NCBI GenBank assembly: GCA_934254815.1
Contig: CAKQME010000007.1
Location: forward strand, 58,887 to 122,886
Length of the DNA stretch: 64,000 nucleotides
Source of the DNA: an uncultured Clostridia bacterium
Lineage (GTDB): Bacteria > Bacillota > Clostridia > Christensenellales > Borkfalkiaceae
Direction: 5' to 3'
Shown here: positions 1-6,465 of the stretch, piece by piece
Numbering within the stretch: the first letter of the stretch is position 1
Layout of the letters: every line of letters begins with the position of its first letter
Notes under the pieces: model-generated
Databases searched by the model: none
The model's input: only the letters and a program-made list of their open reading frames with translations
Told to the model about the DNA's origin: nothing
Position numbers and translations under genes: made by a program

Positions 1-474
1 TTCGCCTATATCGGTGGGATATTCGAAATCGTCAACATCGTCGTGAACGGTATCGTCATAGAAATCGTCGTCCTGTTCCTCTTCGTCGTCAAACAACTCC
101 TTGGCTTCCTCTTCTTCGAGCTGCGACAGCGACAGCATAGCTTCTTCGTCGTCGCCCTGATTACTGAGAGCTTCTTTCTCGTCCTCGTCGAGGTAGTTTC
201 TCCACTCCTCGTCGTTATCCGGATCGTCTGCGTCTTTCTCGGCGCGCGCTTTTTCACTGGCGGCTTCCCTGCACTCTTCGCACATTTCTTCGCCCTCGTC
301 GATAAAGTTACGCTTACAAATCGGGCAAAGGACCTGCTCCTGATCGTCGTCGCCGTCAAGCGCGACGAATTTTATCTGCGGACCTAATTTAAGTTCGGCT
401 TTGCACACGTCGCAATAAGGCTCGCCCTCTAACATATAATTAAGGTCACATCTCGGACATTTAACGTATTTCAT
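1..474 (-). CDS. Acidic zinc-ribbon protein, 3' end cut by window edge
   Basis: The reading frame starts at ATG 474 after a strong GGAGG site and stays open to base 1, giving 158 visible residues without a stop. Four CxxC knuckles stand in order: CPRC near residue 6, CDVC near 22, CPIC near 51 and CEEC near 66. They form two probable zinc-ribbon pairs. From about residue 80 onward the chain is dominated by Asp and Glu, with many DDE and EEE runs and few hydrophobic residues, so it is probably disordered and strongly anionic. This layout suits a small nucleic-acid or protein-interaction factor, but I do not recognise a named family. The rest of the gene lies outside the window. It is followed upstream by a repeat-filled gap and spo0A, so no operon partner is visible. 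Confidence 0.8.
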   Translation of the reverse strand, partial: MKYVKCPRCDLNYMLEGEPYCDVCKAELKLGPQIKFVALDGDDDQEQVLCPICKRNFIDEGEEMCEECREAASEKARAEKDADDPDNDEEWRNYLDEDEKEALSNQGDDEEAMLSLSQLEEEEAKELFDDEEEQDDDFYDDTVHDDVDDFEYPTDIGE

Positions 475-638
475 ATTATATCTCCCTCCGCTTATGCCTA
501 TGTTTTTCATTTGCAACGACATTACATATATATCTGTTTCATTATATATTATTCCGCAAATAAAACGTTACGCATAAAAAGATTATCTTTTTTAATTTTT
601 TGTATGTCTGACAAAAATATACGCAGTCAGTTGTTTTG

Positions 639-915
639 AAACTTACTGCGTATATCATAACATAAGTAAAAATGCTTGCTTGCAATTGCATTTTTACGAT
701 TGCTTTCAATAACGCAGGCGTAACTCGGTTACGCAAGGCGCGCTCGCGCCAAGTTTATGGAATAAACTTACTGCGTATATTATAACATAAATAAAAATGT
801 TTGCTTGCAAGGACATTTTTATGATTGCTTTCAATAACGCAGGCGTAACTCGGTTACGCAAGGCGCGTTCGCGCCAAGTTTATGGAATAAACTTACTGCG
901 TATATTATAACATAA
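639..915. repeat. 125-bp tandem repeat, 2.2 copies, in the 475-983 gap
   Basis: The motif AAACTTACTGCGTATAT recurs at 639, 764 and 889, giving an exact 125-bp period with two full units and a partial third. The units differ at only a few bases. Each unit carries several inverted repeats: AAAAATGC paired with GCATTTTT in the first unit, GTAAC-TCG-GTTAC, and a GC-rich GGCGCG...CGCGCC hairpin. No ORF with a ribosome binding site lies in the 475-983 gap. The remaining bases (475-638 and 916-983) are AT-rich and hold nothing I can name. The unit resembles an intergenic palindromic repeat that has duplicated in tandem. Confidence 0.85.
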
Positions 916-983
916 TATTTTTTTTTGTAAACTATTTTTAACCTATCACGAACAATTTTATAATTTTTTTTCGCAAGCCCGTA

Positions 984-1739
984 TCACGCGCCCTCAAGCA
1001 ACATTTTATCTGCTATTAAAGCTATAAATTCGCCGTTGGTCGGTTTTTCGCCCGCAAGATAAGTCTGAACGCCGAAAAGCTCGTTGATATTGTTAATTCT
1101 TCCCCTTGCCCACGCAACCTCAATAGCATGCCTTATAGCCCGTTCCACCTTACTCGGAGTCGTAGCGTATCTTTCACCTATCATAGGATAGAGTTTTTTG
1201 GTTATATTGTTTATAACGTCGGGGTTTTCAACCGCAAGTTTTATGCCCTCTCTCAGATACGAATAACCCTTGATATGCGGCGGAATACCTACCGAAATAA
1301 AAATACGGCTTATTTTTTCGTCGAGCGACGGACCGCGTTTAGCCGCGCTCTCTATTACCTCGTCGGGCTTGTCGGTGAGAAACAGGTCTATAACGCGTTT
1401 AACAAGTGCTTCTTCGCTGCATGGTTTAGTTATGTAGTAACTTGCACCTTTCTGTATGCTTGTTTCCACCACTTCGTCGCTTTTAAGCGAACTGTATACG
1501 ATTATTTTCGTTTTCGAACCCGCGCGTTTCAATCTGTCGAGAACGCCGAGCCCGTCGAGCGATTGCAGAATAAGGTCTATAACGCAGTACTCCGCGCCGG
1601 TGGAAGTAACAATGCCCGCGCCCTCGTCTCCGTCGGCAGATATCCCGACAACCGAAAACTCCCCGCTTTTTTCAAACTCGCTTGCAAGCGCTCTTGCTCT
1701 TGCAAGGTTATCCTGAAGTATAACGATCGAATGTTTCAT
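984..1739 (-). CDS. spo0A: Sporulation response regulator Spo0A
   Basis: This is the master regulator of sporulation entry, a phosphorelay-controlled DNA-binding protein. The N-terminal receiver domain (residues about 1-120) shows the acidic pocket at D10, the phospho-acceptor D55 in CVIDLIL and the conserved K105 in ITKP. The C-terminal Spo0A DNA-binding domain carries family signatures PPHIKGYSYLREGI, ERAIRHAIEVAWARG and KPTNGEFIALIADK. Its length of 251 aa is close to the usual 260-270. A start 30 bases further upstream exists, but the ATG at 1739 follows AAGGAG at a good distance and begins at the usual receiver start. The gene stands alone, about 280 bases from its neighbour. A candidate TATAAT lies at 1769-1774 and a 0A-box-like TGTCGAA at 1858. 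Its presence implies that the host lineage has, or recently had, sporulation capacity. Confidence 0.97.
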   Translation of the reverse strand: MKHSIVILQDNLARARALASEFEKSGEFSVVGISADGDEGAGIVTSTGAEYCVIDLILQSLDGLGVLDRLKRAGSKTKIIVYSSLKSDEVVETSIQKGASYYITKPCSEEALVKRVIDLFLTDKPDEVIESAAKRGPSLDEKISRIFISVGIPPHIKGYSYLREGIKLAVENPDVINNITKKLYPMIGERYATTPSKVERAIRHAIEVAWARGRINNINELFGVQTYLAGEKPTNGEFIALIADKMLLEGA

Positions 1740-1768
1740 AGGTCGTAACTCCTTTTCTTGATACTTCA

Positions 1769-1797
1769 ATTATAGCACTATTTAAAGCTAAGGTAAA
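1769..1797 (-). promoter_or_regulatory. Candidate spo0A promoter
   Basis: On the minus strand a perfect TATAAT (1769-1774) is preceded after 17 bases by TTTACC (1792-1797), a poor match to TTGACA. The -10 lies about 30 bases before the spo0A start. The -10 is convincing and the -35 is weak. Confidence 0.45.
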
Positions 1798-1857
1798 ACG
1801 CAAAACATAGGAGATTATGGCAGATTTTGACGAGTTTGGTAGAATAATCGCGTAATT

Positions 1858-1864
1858 TGTCGAA
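1858..1864 (+). promoter_or_regulatory. Possible 0A box upstream of spo0A
   Basis: TGTCGAA matches the core TGNCGAA bound by phosphorylated Spo0A and lies about 120 bases upstream of spo0A. Seven bases is a short match that can occur by chance in a gap of this size, so autoregulation is only suggested. Confidence 0.3.
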
Positions 1865-1882
1865 TGGTCGCAAATAAAAAAA

Positions 1883-1903
1883 CCGCTTATGGTTTTTAAG
1901 CGG
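1883..1903 (-). terminator. Rho-independent terminator after the HD-domain gene
   Basis: CCGCTTA pairs with TAAGCGG across a 7-base loop, and on the minus strand the stem is followed by eight T residues. It lies about 120 bases beyond the end of the HD-domain gene and ends that transcription unit before spo0A. The plus-strand side is also T-rich. Confidence 0.75.
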
Positions 1904-2020
1904 AATTTTGTTATTTTTTATCTTATTATCCCGATAAACGGCAGGTCGACGGCTGTTTTTCAACTCAGGCGCAACGTTATCTGCCCCTATTTTATTAAAG
2001 CAAATAAAGACAAACGAACG

Positions 2021-2473
2021 TTATTTACCGTGGCTACACTTGTTTACGGCAAACATATCTTTTACGGCGCAGATTTTATCCGCCAGACATACTATCCATG
2101 TTTCTTTATACTTCGGAATACGCAAGTTAAGCGGAAACATATGCTTTCTTATTATATCGCGTTCGATATCGTTCAGTTCAAAGTCTCTCGAAGCGTTTTC
2201 AAGCGCGGTTTTAGCATGTTTAAAGCCGTGCCACTTATGCGATTTTTCCGAGATATGCCAATCGTACAGATAATAGTCGTGCAGGAGCGCGCCGCGTACC
2301 AACGCCCGCATATCCGCGGTTTTACACCACTTTTTGGCGAGTTTCACGCTTTCGTAAGCAACGTTCACCGAATGGCAAAAGCAGGACTTTCTGCCGTGAT
2401 GACGAAACTCCTGCTCTTTTTGCATTTTTTCGGACGTCAAAATATCACGCCCGTATTTATCGACCAAGTCCAT
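2021..2473 (-). CDS. HD-domain phosphohydrolase-like protein
   Basis: A 150-aa protein with the metal-binding pattern of the HD superfamily: H34 in CFCHSVNVA, the defining H65-D66 in LLHDYYLYDWH, a following His-rich stretch (HKWHGFKH) and a late Asp in LADKI. Short HD proteins of this type are usually metal-dependent phosphohydrolases acting on nucleotides or related phosphates, but the substrate cannot be read from sequence. The start codon overlaps the stop of the upstream lipoprotein gene as TAATG, so translation is probably coupled. A terminator follows at 1883-1903. Confidence 0.8.
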   Translation of the reverse strand: MDLVDKYGRDILTSEKMQKEQEFRHHGRKSCFCHSVNVAYESVKLAKKWCKTADMRALVRGALLHDYYLYDWHISEKSHKWHGFKHAKTALENASRDFELNDIERDIIRKHMFPLNLRIPKYKETWIVCLADKICAVKDMFAVNKCSHGK

Positions 2474-3063
2474 TATACCTTGAATTTATCCTGCTCGTCC
2501 AAAAGGTTTGCGGGCATTCCGTTAGTGCTTGTCATTTCGGCAAGTTCTTCCGAGGTGAAGTATTTTTCGGGCGAACTCGGCACGTTGCCTTTAACGTAAA
2601 CCTTGGCTTTATCTATAGTCGCCGTAAGTTGCTTTCCGTCTTCGTCTCTGAAAGCGATTTCGTTGAGCGTTATTCCGCCGTCGAGATCGAAACGAACGTA
2701 AGACGAAGAAACGTTCCAGTCGTCTACGACCTTAATCCAGCCGTTATTGTTTTTGTTGGCTTCTTTAAGCATCGCTCTGGTTATAGTAGCCGTCTTTTTA
2801 TTAGATGACGACGACGTAAACGCCGAAGAACTCGTCGTGAAAGTAATCGTAACTTCTTCGGTATCGAGTTTACCTACGTTGAGCCATACTTCGTCGATAT
2901 CCTTTGAATTTCTCGTAACGTTGAAACTTACGCCCTGAGTAAAATCATAGGCGACGACTTTCCAACTCTTTGTCGGTTTATCTGCTTTACCGGCGCAACT
3001 TAACATCGCGACGCTTGCAGTCAAAGCGAGCGTTATCGCCGCTATACGTTTTAAAATCTTCAT
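2473..3063 (-). CDS. Small secreted lipoprotein, function unknown
   Basis: The ATG at 3063 follows GGGAGG and opens a typical lipoprotein signal: MKILKR, a hydrophobic stretch, then the lipobox LSC-A with the lipidated Cys near residue 22. The mature part is about 175 residues, rich in Ser, Thr, Val and Asp with alternating hydrophobics. It resembles a beta-sandwich of the discoidin or carbohydrate-binding kind (it begins SWKVVAYDFTQG), but no catalytic motif is visible. A longer ORF start 42 bases upstream lacks a ribosome site and would spoil the signal peptide. It lies between nrdR and the HD-domain gene, and its stop overlaps the HD-domain start. Confidence 0.75.
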   Translation of the reverse strand: MKILKRIAAITLALTASVAMLSCAGKADKPTKSWKVVAYDFTQGVSFNVTRNSKDIDEVWLNVGKLDTEEVTITFTTSSSAFTSSSSNKKTATITRAMLKEANKNNNGWIKVVDDWNVSSSYVRFDLDGGITLNEIAFRDEDGKQLTATIDKAKVYVKGNVPSSPEKYFTSEELAEMTSTNGMPANLLDEQDKFKV

Positions 3064-3101
3064 TATACTACCTCCCGAATTACGTCTGAACGATAAAACG
3101 C

Positions 3102-3560
3102 TCAATTTTCTTTGTTTTTTAATTTTTCGAGTTCCGCCATAAAGTTCGAAATGTCTTTGAACTGACGATAAACCGAGGCGAAGCGGACGTAAGCGACTTC
3201 GTCTATACCTTTAAGCCCTTGCATTACCATTTCACCGAGTTCTTTCGACGAAACCTCCTGTTCGAGCGAATTGTATATTTTCTTTTGAATATCTTCTACG
3301 AGCGCGTCTATTTTCCACATCGGAACAGGGCGTTTCTCGCACGACTTGATTATTCCGTTTTTAAGTTTATTAGCGTCAAACGCCTGTCTGTTGCCGTTAT
3401 TCTTTATAACGAGAATAGGCGTCGTCTCAACCGTTTCGTAAGTCGTATAGCGTCTGCCGCATTTCGTACATTCCCGTCTGCGTCTGATTGCCGTTCCGTC
3501 GTCCGATTGACGTGAATCGATAACCTTACTGTCGAGATTGCCGCAATACATACATTTCAT
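3102..3560 (-). CDS. nrdR: Transcriptional repressor NrdR
   Basis: NrdR represses ribonucleotide reductase operons when its ATP-cone domain senses nucleotide status. The 152-aa protein shows the complete family layout: zinc ribbon with C3, C6, C31 and C34 (MKCMYCGN and CTKCGRRYTTYE), the basic IRRRREC stretch, and an ATP-cone starting at VIKNNGNRQAFDANKLKNGI and ending at YVRFASVYRQFKDI. Its length is standard. No ribonucleotide reductase gene or NrdR box lies in this window, so it acts elsewhere. It is the first gene of a run continuing into the lipoprotein and HD-domain genes. Confidence 0.97.
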   Translation of the reverse strand: MKCMYCGNLDSKVIDSRQSDDGTAIRRRRECTKCGRRYTTYETVETTPILVIKNNGNRQAFDANKLKNGIIKSCEKRPVPMWKIDALVEDIQKKIYNSLEQEVSSKELGEMVMQGLKGIDEVAYVRFASVYRQFKDISNFMAELEKLKNKEN

Positions 3561-3719
3561 ATATAATAGCTCCTCTACTATATTTTACCACATATTTTGA
3601 CTTTTGAAAAGTGTTTACAGCGTTCAAAACCGAATAAAATATAAAAAAAGCATATACTATAAGCAAATAATCGCTTACTACCCGATTTTTATAAGGCACT
3701 GAGCGACAAGGAAGAGCCT

Positions 3720-4028
3720 ATGTTGGTTTTAATGCAAATTCTCGCGGCGGTATATTATCTTGCCGTAAACGTATATACTTTTCTTTTAATGCTATCGCAA
3801 AAACGAGCCGAAGAAGAGGGCGATTGCAAAGGGCGCGTTCGTGACGGAAGCGTCTTTATCGCCGCGATTTTAGGCGGCGCGGCGGGCGTTTACATTGCCA
3901 TGTTCGTTTTAAAATACCGTCTGAGAAGTTTGTTTTTTATGGTTACGATGCCCGTTCTGACCGTACTTAATATTTATATCCTTATAACCTGCTTCTCAAA
4001 CAATTTCTGGATAAGTCTGAACATTTAA
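3720..4028 (+). CDS. DUF1294 small membrane protein
   Basis: A 102-aa integral membrane protein with about three hydrophobic segments (residues about 5-25, 45-65 and 70-98). The short basic and acidic loop KRAEEEGDCKGRVRD, then GGAAGVYIAMFVLKYR, matches the DUF1294 pattern (KRxA...R...L...GG..G...M...RHK). Usual members are 85-130 residues. AAGGAAG precedes the start at a good distance. Function is unknown; some homologues are fused to cold-shock domains. It is one of only two convincing plus-strand genes here and stands alone, flanked by nrdR and a repeat-rich gap. Confidence 0.8.
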   Translation: MLVLMQILAAVYYLAVNVYTFLLMLSQKRAEEEGDCKGRVRDGSVFIAAILGGAAGVYIAMFVLKYRLRSLFFMVTMPVLTVLNIYILITCFSNNFWISLNI

Positions 4029-4048
4029 ATTCGGAACTTTTACCGACA

Positions 4049-4377
4049 CAGAACGACATAAAAGATTAAGCAAATATGTCATATTGGGCGTAAGCGAAAT
4101 ATCTCACTGTATTAAGTAGTCTGCACTTTTTCGGTGGGATTCTTCACTGCGTAATGCGGCGCTTAAACGCCGGAGCGTTTAAACAATAGTTTTGCCTTTA
4201 TTGTTTCGCAATAAAGGCTGCGCCTTATGAATATCTTCGCTCGTAAACCCTTGCAAGCAAGTTTACTCTCTCGACATTGACAGAATGACATAAAATATTA
4301 AGCAAATATTGTCATATTGAGCGTAAGCGAAATATCCCACTGTACAAGTAGTCCGCACTTATTCGGTGGGATTCTTC
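4049..4377. repeat. Pair of ~97-bp dispersed repeats filling the 4029-4432 gap
   Basis: Copy A (about 4049-4145) and copy B (about 4281-4377) share CAGAA-GACATAAAA, TTAAGCAAATAT, GTCATATTG-GCGTAAGCG, AAATATC-CACTGTA, AAGTAGTC-GCACTT and TCGGTGGGATTCTTC, with few differences. Each contains a CCCAC...GTGGG inverted pair. Between them lies a stem, GCCTTTATTG (4194-4203) with CAATAAAGGC (4209-4218). A fragment of the opening motif (CAGAATGACA) recurs after copy B at about 4385. No coding potential with a ribosome site is visible. This looks like a dispersed non-coding repeat family rather than a gene. Confidence 0.75.
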
Positions 4378-4432
4378 GTTTCACTCAGAATGACAAAAAT
4401 ATTATTAGGTCGGATAATACTTGGATGCAACG

Positions 4433-5218
4433 TCACGTTGCTAATGCTTCGGCTATTTCTCTCGCCCGATCATAAGACAGCCGATAAAACTCTTCAAGCC
4501 CTATATCGAAATATATCCGACTGTATTTACTCTCAAGCGTTACAGGCTTATCGAATCCGCACGCTTTTAGCTTCGTCTCGTATAAACCCCACGGAACGCT
4601 TCCGTCAAACGGCAGACGATGCATATCGCTTTTGCCGTCGTTATCGTGCAGATGTACGGCAAGAATTTTATTTCCGTAACGAGTCCAATCGAAATCGTCG
4701 TTAAAATATATATGACAATGCCCCGCGTCAAGGCATACGCCGACATTATCGAACGACGTGTTATCGAAAACGCAATCGAAATATTTTCTTATTCTCAGAT
4801 TTTCAACCGCAATCTTTACGTTCATATCTTTAGCCGCAGAAAAAAGCCTTATAAGACGATTAACGCCCTTTTCGCTTATTTCCGGCGGGGTCGCGCTGCT
4901 CATCGTGTGCATAACCGACAACTCTATGCCGAGCAATTTAAGATTTTCAAGATCTTCTATATATTCGTCGATAAGTCGGTCGCCGTCTTTGCCGTCAAGC
5001 CACAAATCGTTGATATGTTCGTATCCGAGATGAGCGAACTCTATATCGAGTCCGTTATCACGACAAAGCCTGACCTGCTCTTTTTTAGAACAGGTCAGGT
5101 TTTTATTATACCATTGAACGAACACTCCGCCAAAACCCGCTTTCTTTATAGCTTTGACGGTCTGTTCAATCGTTACGCCTTCGTTATCGTTTTGCGCGCA
5201 TTGAATAAGTCTTCTCAT
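4433..5218 (-). CDS. Sugar phosphate isomerase/epimerase-like TIM barrel
   Basis: A 261-aa member of the xylose isomerase-like/AP endonuclease 2 TIM-barrel superfamily. Visible barrel features are GFGGVFVQWY near residue 30, the GLDIEFAHLGYEH strand, a metal-type Glu in IAVENLRIRKY, the metal-binding stretch GVCLDAGHCHIY, and AVHLHDNDG with the His/Asp pair. These fit a divalent-metal isomerase or epimerase, but the substrate is not readable. It begins 15 bases after the dnaJ stop, so it is probably the last cistron of the heat-shock operon, an unusual partner. AP endonuclease activity is possible but less likely at this length. Confidence 0.8.
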   Translation of the reverse strand: MRRLIQCAQNDNEGVTIEQTVKAIKKAGFGGVFVQWYNKNLTCSKKEQVRLCRDNGLDIEFAHLGYEHINDLWLDGKDGDRLIDEYIEDLENLKLLGIELSVMHTMSSATPPEISEKGVNRLIRLFSAAKDMNVKIAVENLRIRKYFDCVFDNTSFDNVGVCLDAGHCHIYFNDDFDWTRYGNKILAVHLHDNDGKSDMHRLPFDGSVPWGLYETKLKACGFDKPVTLESKYSRIYFDIGLEEFYRLSYDRAREIAEALAT

Positions 5219-5233
5219 TAGTTATAAACCCTG

Positions 5234-6388
5234 TTACTTATTATAGGGCTTATCGCCGTAAAGCGATTGTATCGCGTCGTCGTATTTCTTGATTTTATCG
5301 TACTGCTTCAATTCCATATCGCTGTCGAAATCGAGAAGTCTTTGTTTTTGCGCTCTCGTCAGTTTCGACGGAACTTCAACGTTTACGGTGACGTAAAGAT
5401 TACCTATTCCGAACTTGGAATTGATACCTTTACCCCTTACGGTGAACACTTTGCCCGACTGAGTTCCCTCGGGAATATCGAGATCTACCGTTTTATCGAT
5501 AGTGGGAACTTTGACCGTTCCGCCGAGCGCGGCAGTCTTGAAATCTATGGGCAAATCGACGTATAAGTCGTAATTCTTACGTTTTAAAATCTTATGCGGC
5601 AAGACTTTGAATACGATTATAAGATTTCCCGCGTCGCCGCCCGAAGCGGACGCTTCGCCGTAACCCTTTTTCTTCATATAGCTACCCGTATCCGCGCCTG
5701 CGGGAACGTCTATTCTGATAGTCGTAGACTTACGCTGATATCCTTTGCCGCCGCAAGTAGTACATTTTTCGGTAATTATTCTGCCGCTTCCGCCGCACGC
5801 GTCGCATGCCCTTGTCGAAATAGTTCTGAATATACTGTTACCCGAAGTATACTGAATGGTTCCCGTTCCGCGACATTTGTCGCAGGTCTTATACGCCGTA
5901 CCGTTTTTCGCGCCCGTCGAGCGACAATCGGGGCAAGGTTCTTTACGCGTATATGTAATCTCTTTACTGCAACCCTTAGCCGCGTCGAGGAACGACAGTT
6001 CGACTTCGATAGTGATATCTTCGCCCGTTCTGTCCTGCGGTTCGTCTCTGCCGCCGCCCGTAAACTGACTGAAAATATCTCCGAACATATCTCCGAAGCC
6101 GCCGAAACCGCCGCTTCCGCCGCCAAAGCCCGAAAACCCGCCGCTTCCGAAGCCGCCGAAACCGCCGGCATTGGGGTGTTCCTGTTCGAAATCGTATTGT
6201 TTACGTTTTTCGGGGTCGGAAAGCGTTTCGTTTGCCTCGTTGACTTCCTTGAATTTTTTAGCGCACTCTTCGTCGTTAGGGTGCAAATCGGGGTGGTACT
6301 GGCGGGCTAATTTTCTGTACGCGCTTTTTATTTCGTCCTGAGTAGCCGTCTTTGACACTCCGAGTATTTCATAATAATTTTTAGCCAT
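5234..6388 (-). CDS. dnaJ: Chaperone DnaJ (Hsp40)
   Basis: DnaJ stimulates the DnaK ATPase and delivers unfolded clients. The 384-aa protein has the class I architecture: a J-domain with the HPD motif at residues 32-34, a Gly/Phe-rich linker (GGFGGFGSGGFSGFGGG), a central zinc region with four CxxC repeats (CPDC, CDKC, CDAC, CTTC), and the C-terminal beta-sandwich client-binding domains. The first repeat reads CPDCRSTG rather than CxxCxGxG. The length is normal. It follows dnaK after a gap with a 17-bp perfect hairpin at 6407-6443. The ribosome site is a modest AAGAGG. Confidence 0.98.
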   Translation of the reverse strand: MAKNYYEILGVSKTATQDEIKSAYRKLARQYHPDLHPNDEECAKKFKEVNEANETLSDPEKRKQYDFEQEHPNAGGFGGFGSGGFSGFGGGSGGFGGFGDMFGDIFSQFTGGGRDEPQDRTGEDITIEVELSFLDAAKGCSKEITYTRKEPCPDCRSTGAKNGTAYKTCDKCRGTGTIQYTSGNSIFRTISTRACDACGGSGRIITEKCTTCGGKGYQRKSTTIRIDVPAGADTGSYMKKKGYGEASASGGDAGNLIIVFKVLPHKILKRKNYDLYVDLPIDFKTAALGGTVKVPTIDKTVDLDIPEGTQSGKVFTVRGKGINSKFGIGNLYVTVNVEVPSKLTRAQKQRLLDFDSDMELKQYDKIKKYDDAIQSLYGDKPYNK

Positions 6389-6406
6389 TTTATCCTCTTT
6401 TTAGCT

Positions 6407-6443
6407 CGATTTCCCCTTCGGGGAAACCCCGAAGGGGAAATCG
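6407..6443 (-). other. Perfect 17-bp hairpin between dnaK and dnaJ
   Basis: CGATTTCCCCTTCGGGG (6407-6423) is the exact reverse complement of 6427-6443, with a 3-base loop. On the minus strand no T-run follows; the dnaJ ribosome site comes next. It is therefore not a classical terminator. It is more likely an intercistronic mRNA structure that stabilises the upstream dnaK segment or damps dnaJ expression. Confidence 0.8.
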
Positions 6444-6465
6444 GATGATTCAATCTTCGAAAAGA

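Noticed and set aside
639..915. CRISPR array
   Set aside because: Only 2.2 units of 125 bp with no unique spacers and no cas genes; it is a simple tandem duplication.
5594..6310. Long plus-strand frames opposite dnaJ and dnaK
   Set aside because: They mirror conserved chaperone genes; GC-rich third positions of the real genes keep these antisense frames open.
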